Of a stretch of 64,000 nt of DNA, positions 1 through 10,078 are shown piece after piece; position 1 is the first letter of the stretch; the number at the start of each line of letters is the position of its first letter. Origin of the DNA: Aurantimonas sp. HBX-1 (lineage in GTDB: Bacteria > Pseudomonadota > Alphaproteobacteria > Rhizobiales > Rhizobiaceae); NCBI RefSeq assembly GCF_021391535.1, contig NZ_CP090066.1:1129501-1193500 (forward strand), read 5' to 3'. The notes under the pieces were generated by a model. The model was not told the DNA's origin and searched no databases. It saw nothing but the letters and a program-made list of their open reading frames with translations. The position numbers and the translations under genes were made by a program.

Positions 1-49
1 CGCCTGGCTGTTGCCATAGCGACGGCGCTTCACTACCGACATTCGGGCC

Positions 50-1726
50 ATGCTGGTTCACCTTTCGATCCGTGACATCGTTCTCATCGAACGGCTCGAC
101 CTCGCCCTCGCGGCGGGACTTTCGGTGCTGACCGGCGAGACCGGCGCCGGCAAGTCGATCCTGCTCGATGCGCTGTCGCTCGCCCTCGGCGGCCGCGGCG
201 ACGGCGGGCTGGTGCGCCATGGCGCCAGGCAGGGCGAGGTGACGGCGGTCTTCGACATCGCCGGCGATCATCGCGCCCGCGCCATGCTTGTCGAGAATGG
301 CATCGACGCCGATGGCGACGTGATCCTGCGCCGCGTGCAGAGCGCCGACGGGCGCACGCGCGTGTTCGTCAACGACCGGCCGTCCAGCGTCGCGCTGATG
401 CGCGACCTCGGCCAGCTGCTGGTCGAGATCCACGGCCAGCACGACGACCGGGCGCTGATCGACCCGGCCGCGCATCGCCTGCTGCTCGACCAGTACGGCG
501 GCCTGCAGGCCGAGGCCGAGGCGGTGGCCCGCGCCCATGCCGCCTGGAAGGATTGCGAGCAGGCGCTGCTCCAGCACCGCGCCCGCGTCGAGGCGGCGCA
601 GCGCGAGGCGGACTTCCTGCGCGCCTCGGTCGAGGAGCTGTCGGATCTCGCGCCGATCGCCGGCGAGGAGGAGGAACTCGCGGCACGGCGCCAGACGATG
701 ATGCGCTCGGAGAAGATCGCCACCGACGTCAGCGACGCCAACGAGGAGCTTTCCGGCCATGCCTCGCCGATCCCGCCGCTGGCGGGGCTCTTGAAGCGCC
801 TCGACCGTCGCCGCGACGAGCTGCCGGGCCTGCTCGATCCCGCGATCGAGCGGATCGACGTGGCGCTCGACGCGCTGTCGGAGGCGCAGATGGCGCTGGC
901 GGCGGCGCTGCGCTCGCTGGAGTTCGACCCGCGGGCGCTGGAGGAGACTGAGGAACGGCTGTTCGCGCTGCGGGCGGCGGGCCGCAAGTTCAACGTGCCG
1001 GTGGACGACCTGCCGGAGCTCACCGCCCGGATGATCGGCGATCTCGCGGATGTCGACGCGGGCGAGGAGCGCCTGCACCGGCTGGCGGCGGAGGCGGCGG
1101 AGAAGCGCGCGCAGTTCGCCGGCCTTGCCGCGGCCCTGTCGGAGAAGCGCCAGGTCGCCGCGCGGTTGCTCGAAGGCGCGGTGATGGCGGAGCTGCCCGA
1201 CCTCAAGCTCGAACGCGCCGCCTTCATCGTCGAGTTGGCGAGCGACCCGGACCGCCCGTCGGCCGCCGGCATCGACAGCGTCGAGTTCTTCGTGCGCACC
1301 AATCCCGGCACGCGCCCCGGCCCGATGATGAAGGTCGCGTCGGGCGGCGAGCTGTCGCGCTTCCTGCTGGCGCTGAAGGTGGCGCTGGCCGACCGCGGCT
1401 CGGCGCCGACCCTCGTCTTCGACGAGATCGACACCGGCGTCGGCGGCGCAGTGGCGGATGCGATCGGGCGGCGGCTGGGCCGGCTGGCGGGCTCCGTCCA
1501 GGTTCTCGCGGTGACCCACGCGCCGCAGGTCGCCGCGCGCGCCACGACGCATCTGCTGATCTCCAAGGCCAGCACCGAAGGCGGCGAGGACCGGGTCGAG
1601 ACCCGCGTCGCCACGATGGGCGAGGCCGGGCGGCGCGAGGAGATCGCGCGGATGCTCGCCGGCGAGAGCGTCACCGAGGAGGCCCGGGCCGCCGCGGCCC
1701 GGCTGATCGGCGCCGACGGGCGCTAG
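50..1726 (+). CDS. recN: DNA repair ATPase RecN
   Basis: SMC-like ATPase that acts in recombinational repair of double-strand breaks in the cytoplasm. The 558 residues show a Walker A GETGAGKS at 29-36, a long central helical (coiled-coil) region, an ABC-type signature SGGELSR near residue 434 and a Walker B VFDEIDTGVGG near 460. This order and length are those of full-length RecN. The ATG at 50 puts the first beta strand right after the start, as usual in the family. The FAD monooxygenase gene follows after 13 bases and then ligA, so the three are probably one transcript. Bases 1-49 are too short to assign to a gene. Confidence 0.96.
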   Translation: MLVHLSIRDIVLIERLDLALAAGLSVLTGETGAGKSILLDALSLALGGRGDGGLVRHGARQGEVTAVFDIAGDHRARAMLVENGIDADGDVILRRVQSADGRTRVFVNDRPSSVALMRDLGQLLVEIHGQHDDRALIDPAAHRLLLDQYGGLQAEAEAVARAHAAWKDCEQALLQHRARVEAAQREADFLRASVEELSDLAPIAGEEEELAARRQTMMRSEKIATDVSDANEELSGHASPIPPLAGLLKRLDRRRDELPGLLDPAIERIDVALDALSEAQMALAAALRSLEFDPRALEETEERLFALRAAGRKFNVPVDDLPELTARMIGDLADVDAGEERLHRLAAEAAEKRAQFAGLAAALSEKRQVAARLLEGAVMAELPDLKLERAAFIVELASDPDRPSAAGIDSVEFFVRTNPGTRPGPMMKVASGGELSRFLLALKVALADRGSAPTLVFDEIDTGVGGAVADAIGRRLGRLAGSVQVLAVTHAPQVAARATTHLLISKASTEGGEDRVETRVATMGEAGRREEIARMLAGESVTEEARAAAARLIGADGR

Positions 1727-1739
1727 GGAGGCAGAGGCG

Positions 1740-2873
1740 ATGGCGCATCACCGCGTGATCCTGATCGCCGGGGCGGGGCCGGTGGGACTCGCCGCCGCGG
1801 TCGAGCTGACCCGCCGCGGCCTGCCGGTGCGGATCATCGACGCCGGGGAGGGGCCGACGCCGCCCGAACAGTCGCGGGCGCTCGGAACCCTGCCGACGAC
1901 ACTGGCGATCCTCGCCGCATCCGGGGTTTCGGCGCGGCTGCTCGCCGAAGGTGCCCGTATCACCGGCGCCGACGTCGCCCGCGACGGGCACCGGCTGTTT
2001 TCCATCGAGGTTTCCGCGGCGCGCACGCCGACGCCTTTCATTCTGTCGCTGCCCCAGGGCCGGACCGAGCGGATCATGGTCGAGTGGCTGGCGGCGCACG
2101 GCGTCGGGGTGGAGTGGAACCTCGCGCTGGAGGACATCGTCGACACGCACAAGCCGCGGGCGATCCTCGCCAATGGCGAGACCGTCGCGGCGCGCGCCGT
2201 GGTCGGCTGCGACGGCGTGCATTCCCGGGTGCGCGAGGCGGTCGGCATCCCCTGGCGCGGGGAGGGCTATCCGGGCGTCTTCTCGCTGGCCGACGTGCGC
2301 TTTTCGGCGCCGATCGATCCGACGCGCGCCAAGGTCAACATCCGCTCCGGCATCGGCGGCTCGGCGCTGCTGCCGTTCGGGCCGCATGCCGGCCGCTATA
2401 TCGGCCTCGGGGGCGACCCCGAGGCGCTCTACAACGGGGTGTCCGGGATCGAGGCGGTGACCTGGACGTCGCGCTTCAGCGTCGCATTCCGGCGCGCCGA
2501 GCGCATGGCCAAGGGACGGGTGTTCCTGGCGGGGGACGCCGCCCACGTGCATTCGCCGGTCGGCGGGCGCGGCATGAATCTCGGCATCTGGGACGCGGCG
2601 ACGCTGGCCTTCCTGCTCGCCGAGGGCCGCGAGACCGAATACGAGACCAAGCGGCTGCCGGTGGTCGACGAGGTGCTGAAGGTGACCCGCCAGATGACCG
2701 ACATGGTCAGCCGGCCGGGGGGTCCCATGCTGTGGCTCCTGCCCTTCGCCATGCCGCTGGTGACCCGCGTGCCGACGGTCGCGCGGCGGATCGCCGAACG
2801 GGCGCTGGCGCTCGACCTGCCGCAGCCGGAATGGCTGGCGGCGGACTACGGAATGAACAGGGACGCGGGATGA
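1740..2873 (+). CDS. FAD-dependent aromatic-ring-type monooxygenase
   Basis: Group A flavoprotein monooxygenase (UbiH/PHBH fold, PF01494). A GAGPVG dinucleotide-binding motif lies at about residues 11-16, the CDGVHS (DG) motif near 159-164 and GDAAHVHSPVGGRGMN near 265-280. These are the three FAD/NAD(P)H motifs of the family in the right order. The 377 residues match the family length. Substrate is not predictable: relatives hydroxylate phenolic or quinone-precursor rings. It sits between recN (13-base gap) and ligA (ATGA overlap), so it is translationally coupled to a DNA ligase, with which it has no known functional link. No sign of damage. Confidence 0.85.
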   Translation: MAHHRVILIAGAGPVGLAAAVELTRRGLPVRIIDAGEGPTPPEQSRALGTLPTTLAILAASGVSARLLAEGARITGADVARDGHRLFSIEVSAARTPTPFILSLPQGRTERIMVEWLAAHGVGVEWNLALEDIVDTHKPRAILANGETVAARAVVGCDGVHSRVREAVGIPWRGEGYPGVFSLADVRFSAPIDPTRAKVNIRSGIGGSALLPFGPHAGRYIGLGGDPEALYNGVSGIEAVTWTSRFSVAFRRAERMAKGRVFLAGDAAHVHSPVGGRGMNLGIWDAATLAFLLAEGRETEYETKRLPVVDEVLKVTRQMTDMVSRPGGPMLWLLPFAMPLVTRVPTVARRIAERALALDLPQPEWLAADYGMNRDAG

Positions 2874-4990
2874 GCGACACGCCGGTCGAGGAACTGACGG
2901 AGACCGATGCCGCCGCGGAGCTGGAACGGCTGGCGCATGAGATCGCCGCGCACGACCGGCGCTACTACGCCGAGGACGCGCCGACTGTCTCGGACGCCGA
3001 GTACGACGCGCTGCGGCGCCGCAACAGCGCCATCGAAGCGCGGTTTCCCGGCCTGATCCGGGAAGACTCGCCGTCCGCCCGGGTCGGCACCGAGGTGTCG
3101 GACAAGTTCGGCAAGATCCGCCATTCCATCCCGATGCTGTCGCTGGACAACGCCTTCTCCGACGAGGACGTCGCGGACTTCGCCAAGCGCGTGCGGCGCT
3201 TCCTGAAGCTCGACGAGGCGGCGCCGCTGGGGATCACTGCGGAGCCGAAGATCGACGGCCTGTCGCTGTCGCTGCGCTACGAGCAGGGCGAGCTGGTTTC
3301 GGCGGCGACGCGCGGCGACGGCACCACCGGCGAGGACGTCACCCGCAACGCCCGCACCGTGTCCGACATCCCGAACCGGCTGAAAGGGTCCGTGCCGGAC
3401 GTCTTCGAGGTGCGCGGCGAGGTCTATATGAGCCATGCCGGCTTTGCGGCGCTCAATGCGAGCCAGGCCGAGGAAGGCAAGCCGATCTACGCCAACCCGC
3501 GCAACGCCGCGGCCGGGTCGCTGCGCCAGCTCGACGCCGGCATCACAAGGCGCCGCAAGCTGAACTTCTTCGCCTATGCCTGGGGCGAGGCGAGCGAGGT
3601 GCCGGGCGACACGCAGATGGCGGTCGTCGCGGCAATGAAGGCGATGGGCTTTCCGACGCTCGACCTGATGCAGCGCTTCGAGACGATCGAGGGGCTGATC
3701 GCGCATTACCACCGGATCGAGGAGGGCAGGGCCGGGCTCGGCTACGACATCGACGGCGTGGTCTACAAGGTCGACGACCTCGCGCTGCAGAAGCGGCTCG
3801 GCTTCGTCTCGCGCTCGCCGCGCTGGGCGATCGCCCACAAGTTTCCCGCCGAGCAGGCGACAACGGTGCTGCGCGACATCGAGATCCAGGTCGGGCGCAC
3901 AGGCGCGCTGACGCCGGTCGCCAAGCTGGATCCGGTGACGGTCGGCGGCGTCGTCGTCCAGAACGCCACGCTGCACAATGCCGAGGAGATCGAGCGGCTC
4001 GACGTGCGGGTCGGCGACACGGTGCAGATCCAGCGGGCCGGCGACGTGATCCCGCAGGTGCTCGGCATCGTCCCCGACAAGCGGCCGAAGGGCGCCAAGC
4101 CGTTCGCATTTCCCGACACCTGCCCGTGCGAGCTGAAGACGCCGGTGGTGCGCGAGGAGACGGCGTCTGGCGCGCAGAGCGTCGTGCGCCGCTGCACCGG
4201 CGAGTTCGCTTGCCCGTTCCAGCGGCGCGAGCACCTGAAGCTGTTCGTCTCCCGCAAGGCCTTCGACATCGACGGCCTCGGCGAGAAGCAGATCGACCTG
4301 TTCTACGACGACCCGGACTTTCGCGTCCGCACGCCCGCCGACATCTTCAGGATGCGGGATCGCGACGCCGCCTCGCTGAAGAAGCTGAAGGACAAGGAAG
4401 GCTTCGGCGAGGTCTCGGCCCGCAACCTGTTCGAGGCGATCGAGGCACGGCGGACGATCGCGCTCGACCGGCTGATCTTCTCGCTGGGCATACGGCATGT
4501 CGGCGAGGCGACGGCGAAGACGCTGGCCCGCGCCTATGGCAGCTTCGACGCCTTCCACGTGGCGGCGCTGAAGGTCGCCGAGGGGGACGCCGAGGCCGCC
4601 GCCGAGATGGATGCGCTGGAGGATATCGGCGGGGCGGTGATCACCGCGGTGGCGCGGTTCTTCTCCGAGGAGCACAACCGCCGGCTGGTCGAGGAGCTGG
4701 TGCGCGAACTCACCATCGAGACGGTCGAGAAGCCCGCCGCGACTTCGCCGGTTTCCGGCCAGACCATCGTGTTCACCGGCTCGCTGGAGCGCATGACCCG
4801 CGACGAGGCGAAGGCCATGGCCGAGGCCCTGGGGGCCAAGGTGGCGGGCTCGGTGTCGAAGAAGACCGATCTGGTCGTCGCCGGCCCCGGCGCCGGCTCG
4901 AAGCTCAAGAAGGCGGCGGAATTCGAAGTCGAGGTGATCGACGAGGATGCCTGGTTCGAGCGGATCGGACGGGGCGGCGAGGCGGGCTGA
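2870..4990 (+). CDS. ligA: NAD-dependent DNA ligase LigA
   Basis: Seals nicks in duplex DNA using NAD+ in replication and repair. The start is the ATG at 2870, which overlaps the TGA of the monooxygenase (ATGA); the frame stays open far upstream, but conserved sequence begins here (MSDTPVEELTE). The 706 residues hold the Ia domain (HDRRYYAEDAPTVSDAEYDALRR), the adenylation motif EPKIDG near residue 126 with the AMP-accepting lysine, an OB fold, a Cys4 zinc finger (CPC...C...C), the HhH domain (GIRHVGEATAKTLA) and a C-terminal BRCT domain starting at GQTIVFTGSLERMTR. All domains of a full-length bacterial ligase are present. Confidence 0.97.
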   Translation: MSDTPVEELTETDAAAELERLAHEIAAHDRRYYAEDAPTVSDAEYDALRRRNSAIEARFPGLIREDSPSARVGTEVSDKFGKIRHSIPMLSLDNAFSDEDVADFAKRVRRFLKLDEAAPLGITAEPKIDGLSLSLRYEQGELVSAATRGDGTTGEDVTRNARTVSDIPNRLKGSVPDVFEVRGEVYMSHAGFAALNASQAEEGKPIYANPRNAAAGSLRQLDAGITRRRKLNFFAYAWGEASEVPGDTQMAVVAAMKAMGFPTLDLMQRFETIEGLIAHYHRIEEGRAGLGYDIDGVVYKVDDLALQKRLGFVSRSPRWAIAHKFPAEQATTVLRDIEIQVGRTGALTPVAKLDPVTVGGVVVQNATLHNAEEIERLDVRVGDTVQIQRAGDVIPQVLGIVPDKRPKGAKPFAFPDTCPCELKTPVVREETASGAQSVVRRCTGEFACPFQRREHLKLFVSRKAFDIDGLGEKQIDLFYDDPDFRVRTPADIFRMRDRDAASLKKLKDKEGFGEVSARNLFEAIEARRTIALDRLIFSLGIRHVGEATAKTLARAYGSFDAFHVAALKVAEGDAEAAAEMDALEDIGGAVITAVARFFSEEHNRRLVEELVRELTIETVEKPAATSPVSGQTIVFTGSLERMTRDEAKAMAEALGAKVAGSVSKKTDLVVAGPGAGSKLKKAAEFEVEVIDEDAWFERIGRGGEAG

Positions 4991-4997
4991 GCCCGCC
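4981..4997. terminator. perfect hairpin over the ligA stop codon
   Basis: A 7-bp perfect stem (GGCGGGC / GCCCGCC) has the ligA TGA as its loop. It lies between convergent ligA and the DUF1989 gene (stop at 5010). There is no T-run on either strand, so it may only block or stabilise ends; intrinsic termination is not shown. Confidence 0.3.
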
Positions 4998-5009
4998 AGG
5001 CCCGTCGGG

Positions 5010-5639
5010 TCAGCCCGCCAACGCTTCCCGGGCCGCTTCCTTCGCGACGATCCGGTAGTGGATCGGCTTGAAGCTGCCGCCGTTGCTGGCCGGGGCCGAG
5101 CAGGCGGTGAGGCCGATGACGAGGTCCATCTCCGCCCGGAAGGCGATGTGGTCGCCCGCCCGGCTGAGCGGCGGCAGGACCTTGAAGCGGCCGGTCTCGC
5201 CGTCGACCGGGACATTCATGAAGCAGTTGAAGGCGACCGGGATGGCGTCGTCGGTGACGCCATACGGCGCCAGAGCGTTGGCGAGGTTGCCGTGGCAGCC
5301 CTGGTGCGGCGGCTCGTCGTCGTAGCAGAGGCGAAAGGTCGCCTCGCTGCACGGCGTCAGCAGGAAGTCGTGACGGCCGACCGTATCCTCGACGATCTCC
5401 AGCATGACGTTCGAGCGGTTCGAATAGAGCTTGTCGCCGGTGGTGAGATAGATGCGCTCGGCGTAATCGAGCGTCCGGCCGGACGACAGCATCTCGCGGA
5501 TGTCTGCGCTGGAGACCGCCAGCAGGTCGGCAACCTGGCCGCCTTCCGGGTCGATGACGATGAGTTCCTCGCCCGCCTTCAGCTCGAAGGCGGTGCCGCT
5601 GCGCGGCGCGATGCGCTGGCTGCCCGCGACGGCGCTCAC
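5010..5639 (-). CDS. DUF1989 / urea carboxylase-associated family protein
   Basis: Single-domain DUF1989 protein of 209 residues. The start is a GTG at 5639 that overlaps the TGA of the upstream YqcI/YcgG gene (GTGA), so the two are translationally coupled. Three cysteines in family-typical contexts, C97 (LTPCSE), C115 (HQGCHGN) and C180 (LTACSAPASN), probably make a metal site; this is inference. Members of this family sit beside urea or guanidine carboxylases, and a DUF1989 pair has been described as carboxyguanidine deiminase (CgdAB). No carboxylase is present here. A role on a carboxylated or guanidine-type nitrogen compound is therefore only suggested, and the partner upstream is a family linked to N-oxygenation. 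Confidence 0.88.
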   Translation of the reverse strand: MSAVAGSQRIAPRSGTAFELKAGEELIVIDPEGGQVADLLAVSSADIREMLSSGRTLDYAERIYLTTGDKLYSNRSNVMLEIVEDTVGRHDFLLTPCSEATFRLCYDDEPPHQGCHGNLANALAPYGVTDDAIPVAFNCFMNVPVDGETGRFKVLPPLSRAGDHIAFRAEMDLVIGLTACSAPASNGGSFKPIHYRIVAKEAAREALAG

Positions 5640-6379
5640 GAGGCGCGCCTGACGTCCGGGGTTTCCTCGTTGGCGACGGGCAGGACCGCCTCCGGCTTGC
5701 GCGAGAACGGGCAGGTCCACTCCGGGCCCACGGCGCGGCCGCTGTACTGGCGCGCCTCGGAGATGGTGCCGTGCCGGGCGAGCATCGGGTTCGGGTCGCC
5801 GGCGAGCTTCACGTCGCGGTCGATGATCGACTCGCGCAGCTTCTCGTAGCGGTTCGCCTCGCGCAGCATCTCGAACTGGTTGTGCAGGTTGAACACCATC
5901 GTCGGGTGGGCAAAGCGCCGGGCCGGGCGGCTGGCCTTGGGATGCAGGCCGACCACGAAGAACGCCTCGCCGCCGAAGCTGAGGGAGAAATGCTGGTCGG
6001 CCGGGTCCGAACTGACACGCGGATCGTGCTTCTGGCCGCGCCAGGCGTCCTTGTCGGCCAGCGACTGGATGCGGGTCCACAGGCTCTGTTCGAAGGCTTC
6101 CTCGGTCAGGTCGTAGGGCCCCTCGAAGATCACCGCGAAGCTGGTGAACAGCATCGGCTCCTGGCTGTATTCCCAGGCGAAGTTCATCAGCCTGTCCTGG
6201 ATCTCGACGTCGTTCCAGGCGCTGTCGATGCTGCGGGCCGTGTGGATGGTCATGCGGCCGCGTTGCAGCGCCGACTTGGCGCCGACGCAGGGAAAGCCCT
6301 GGTCCATGATGAAGCTGCGCAGCTCGGTCTCGAGCGGCGATGCGGCGGTATCGTCGTTGACGCTATGGGTACTGGGCAT
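5636..6379 (-). CDS. YqcI/YcgG family protein (RohS/GntA-like, putative heme-dependent N-oxygenase)
   Basis: 247 residues covering a whole YqcI/YcgG domain (PF08892). Family marks seen are FPCVGAKSAL at 29-38, GLHPKASRPARRF near 144-156, HPTMVFNLHNQFE near 158-170 and CPF at 223-225. The ATG at 6379 is chosen because upstream codons read as low-complexity and conserved sequence starts soon after. Characterised relatives known to me, RohS (azomycin pathway) and GntA (guanitoxin pathway), N-oxygenate guanidine-type or aminoimidazole nitrogens. H146, H158, H166 and C223 are candidate heme ligands; which one binds is not known from this sequence. The gene forms a GTGA-coupled pair with the DUF1989 gene, with no biosynthetic neighbours. 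Confidence 0.85.
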   Translation of the reverse strand: MPSTHSVNDDTAASPLETELRSFIMDQGFPCVGAKSALQRGRMTIHTARSIDSAWNDVEIQDRLMNFAWEYSQEPMLFTSFAVIFEGPYDLTEEAFEQSLWTRIQSLADKDAWRGQKHDPRVSSDPADQHFSLSFGGEAFFVVGLHPKASRPARRFAHPTMVFNLHNQFEMLREANRYEKLRESIIDRDVKLAGDPNPMLARHGTISEARQYSGRAVGPEWTCPFSRKPEAVLPVANEETPDVRRAS

Positions 6380-6525
6380 GGGGAGAGGAGCGCCTCGTTC
6401 AGGGGACTCCGAAACCGGCAGCGTCCGGGATGGTTCCGGTATTGGCTTGCCGGCTACGACTCCATTTCCCGTCGGAGGCGAGGGTTGGGCGGCGGCCGCG
6501 GTCTCCCGCAGCCGCCAATCCTCCG

Positions 6526-7364
6526 CTAGTTCTTCAGCCGCTCGGCATGCCAGCCGAGATGGTCGGCCATGAAGGTCGAGATGAAGAAGTAGCTGTGGTC
6601 GTAGCCCGGCTGGCGGCGCAGCGTCAGCGGAATGCCGGCCTCGGCGCAGGCCTTCTCCAGGCGTTCCGGCTGGAGCTGCGCGGCGAGGAAGTTGTCCGCC
6701 TCGCCCTGGTCGACCAGAAGGTCGGCGACCCGGGCGCCATCCTCGATCAGCGCCACCGCGTCGTGCTGGCGCCAGGCCGCGCGGTCGTCGCCGAGATAGG
6801 CCGGCAGGGCCTTCTGGCCCCAGGGCACCTCGCTGGGTGCGACAATCGGCGCGAAGGCGGAGACCGCCTTGTAGCGATCCGGATAGGTCAGGCCGATGGT
6901 CAGCGCGCCGTGGCCGCCCATGGAATGGCCGAGGATCGACTGGCGCGCCGTATCCGCCGGGAACTCGGCAGCGACGAGCGCCGGCAGTTCCTCGGTGACG
7001 TAGGACCACATGCGGTAGTTCTTCGCGAAGGGCTCCTGCGTCGCGTCGACGTAGAAGCCGGCGCCGAGACCGAAATCATAGGCGGCGTCCGCATCGTCCG
7101 GCACGCCGTCGCCGCGCGGGCTGGTGTCGGGCGCGACGAAGATCAGGCCGAGCTCGGCGCAGGCGCGTCGATACTCGCCCTTGTCCATCACGTTGGCGTG
7201 GGTGCAGGTGAGACCGGACAGATACCAGACTACCGGCAGCTTCGCCCCCGGCGCATGCTCCGGCACGTAGACCGCGAAGGTCATGTCGGTGCCGGTGGCG
7301 GCGGACGCATGGCGATAGACGCCCTGCGTGCCGCCGAAGGCTTTCGCCGTCGAGACGGTTTCCA

Positions 7365-7365
<1 letters not shown>
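6526..7365 (-). CDS. fghA: S-formylglutathione hydrolase
   Basis: Esterase of the FrmB/FghA (human esterase D) family that hydrolyses S-formylglutathione to formate and glutathione, the last step of glutathione-dependent formaldehyde oxidation in the cytoplasm. The 279 residues carry the nucleophile motif GHSMGGHG with S148, the WYLSGLTCTHANVM oxyanion segment near 47-60, a catalytic Asp in DQGEADNF and the His in YDHSYFF near the C-terminus. The start ATG overlaps the adhC stop by ATGA, so it is coupled to the enzyme that makes its substrate. Confidence 0.97.
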
Positions 7366-8474
<1,109 letters not shown>

Positions 8475-8695
8475 GCATCTCTCCGAAATCTTGGTGCCGG
8501 GCTCCTGCTAGCCGTTTCGGGCCGGCTTGCAAACCCTGCGGCGACAAGCGCGGCGACGGCCGTCTGCGGCGTCGACGGTCCGGGCCGCATGGCAGCCGGG
8601 CCACGGTCGCGGCAGAACCGTTGATAAGGCGCAATGACGGGTTGCGGCGATGCCGGAGGAAGCCGAGATTGGCAGCCTACGAACGGGAATCGCTC

Positions 8696-9241
8696 ATGTC
8701 CTCCAGTCCGCCGCGCTTCCTGCGCACCGGCCTCACTGTCCTGTGGATGCTCGCCGGCACGGCGGGGCTGGCGATCGCGCAGCCGGCCGAGACGCCGGCC
8801 GCGCCGGCGATCACCGATCCCGGCGCGCAGCCTGCGGACATCATCGCGGCGAACGACGTCGCGGCCATCACCGAGATCGCCCGCGGCTACGGCGAGGCCG
8901 ACGCAATCGCGGCGGGCAACGGCGACCCGGTGATCACCGGCCAGATGAACGGCATCGGCTACCAGATCTTCTTTCTCGAATGCGCCGCGAACCGCGACTG
9001 CAAGGTGCTGGATTTCTACGCCATCTGGGACACGCCGGGCGTGCAGCTGGAAACCATCAACGAGTGGAATCGCTCCCAGCCGTTCAACAAGGCCTATCTC
9101 GGCGAGGACGGGCTGCCGGTGATCGAGCTCAACCTGTCGCTGGTCGGCGGGCTGACGCGGCCGCAACTGGTCGATGCCTTCGACCGCTGGGCCGTCGCCC
9201 TGGCGGAATTCCAGCGTTCGGTCGTCGAGGCGGCGCTGTAG
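8696..9241 (+). CDS. secreted YbjN-domain protein
   Basis: 181 residues with a signal peptide (MSSSPPRFLRTG, a hydrophobic stretch, AGLAIAQ) and then a YbjN domain (PF10722, distant relative of type III secretion chaperones). The family hallmark is visible as ITGQMNGIGYQIFFLECAANRDCKVLDFYAIWDT, with two cysteines in the CAANRDC loop, followed by the helix with LVGGLTRPQLVDAFDRWAVAL. The ATG at 8696 is chosen because it starts the signal peptide; the frame is open further upstream but without family sequence. Function of periplasmic YbjN proteins is unknown. Adjacent genes give no hint. Confidence 0.82.
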   Translation: MSSSPPRFLRTGLTVLWMLAGTAGLAIAQPAETPAAPAITDPGAQPADIIAANDVAAITEIARGYGEADAIAAGNGDPVITGQMNGIGYQIFFLECAANRDCKVLDFYAIWDTPGVQLETINEWNRSQPFNKAYLGEDGLPVIELNLSLVGGLTRPQLVDAFDRWAVALAEFQRSVVEAAL

Positions 9242-9310
9242 CGCCCTTGCTGCCCGGGCAGGCCGGCAACGCGCCGACGCTTGCCTCCGCCCGGCACCGG
9301 GCGTAATCCG

Positions 9311-9329
9311 CCGGCGGGCCGCCCGCCGG
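9311..9329 (+). terminator. GC-rich hairpin after the YbjN gene
   Basis: Perfect 8-bp stem (CCGGCGGG / CCCGCCGG) with a 3-base loop, between the YbjN stop at 9241 and the azlC start. It is followed by TCCTCTC and not by a T-run, so it is only a possible terminator. Confidence 0.35.
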
Positions 9330-9364
9330 TCCTCTCACCCCGTCGATCCCCGCCGAGTGTCCGC

Positions 9365-10078
9365 TTGACCCATTCCGCCCGCCTGGAGATTCGCGCCGCC
9401 TTGCGCCAGCTGCTGCCGGTGATGCTGGCGGTCACGCCGTTCGGCATGGTCTATGGCGCCGTCGCCGTGGCGGAGGGCTTAACCGTGTGGCAGGCGATGG
9501 GGTTCTCCGTCGCGCTCTATGCCGGCGCCTCGCAGCTGGCGGCGCTGCAGATGATCGGCGTCGGCGCGCCGATATGGTCGGTGCTCCTGACGGTGGTGGC
9601 GCTGAACTTCCGGCACGTGCTGTATTCGGCGTCGGTCGGCCGGCATCTCACCCGCTTCAACCCGCTGGAGAAGGCCGCGGCGTTCTTCCTGCTCACCGAT
9701 CCGATGTTCGGCGCGGCGGAGGCGCGGGCGCTGCAGCAGCCGCTGACCAAGACCTTCTACTTCGCCTACGGCATCCTGCTCTATCTCAACTGGATCGGCT
9801 CGACCCTGGTCGGCGCGGTGTTCGGCTCGATGATCGGGGATGCGGAGCGCTTCGGGCTGGATTTCGTCCTGCCGGTGTATTTCCTGTCGCTGCTGATGAC
9901 CTTCCGGGCCCGCAACGCCTTCTATCTCGTGGCGCTGAGCAGCGCCGCCGTGTCGCTGCTCGTCTATGCGACGCTCGGGCCCCCCTGGCACGTGACGCTC
10001 GGCGGGCTGGCCGGCATCGCCGTCGCGGCGATCGCACCGCCGAAGCGGCAGGCGGAGGCGGGGGCGGGGGATGAGTGA
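9365..10078 (+). CDS. azlC: AzlC-family branched-chain amino acid exporter, large subunit
   Basis: Integral inner-membrane protein of the AzlC/YgaZ family (PF03591), which with a small AzlD partner exports branched-chain amino acids or similar compounds. The 237 residues show the family core LPVMLAVTPFGMVYGAVAV, LYAGASQLAALQMIG, ALNFRHVLYSASVGRHL and TDPMFGAAEA, with several hydrophobic helices. I chose the TTG at 9365, which gives a start just ahead of the first amphipathic helix. An ATG at 9281 in frame would add 28 proline/arginine-rich residues that look non-coding. It overlaps azlD by 8 bases. Confidence 0.88.
   Translation: MTHSARLEIRAALRQLLPVMLAVTPFGMVYGAVAVAEGLTVWQAMGFSVALYAGASQLAALQMIGVGAPIWSVLLTVVALNFRHVLYSASVGRHLTRFNPLEKAAAFFLLTDPMFGAAEARALQQPLTKTFYFAYGILLYLNWIGSTLVGAVFGSMIGDAERFGLDFVLPVYFLSLLMTFRARNAFYLVALSSAAVSLLVYATLGPPWHVTLGGLAGIAVAAIAPPKRQAEAGAGDE

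Noticed and set aside
1..49. Possible 3' end of an upstream gene (a TAG at 17-19)
   Set aside because: Only a few codons are visible, so no family can be assigned.
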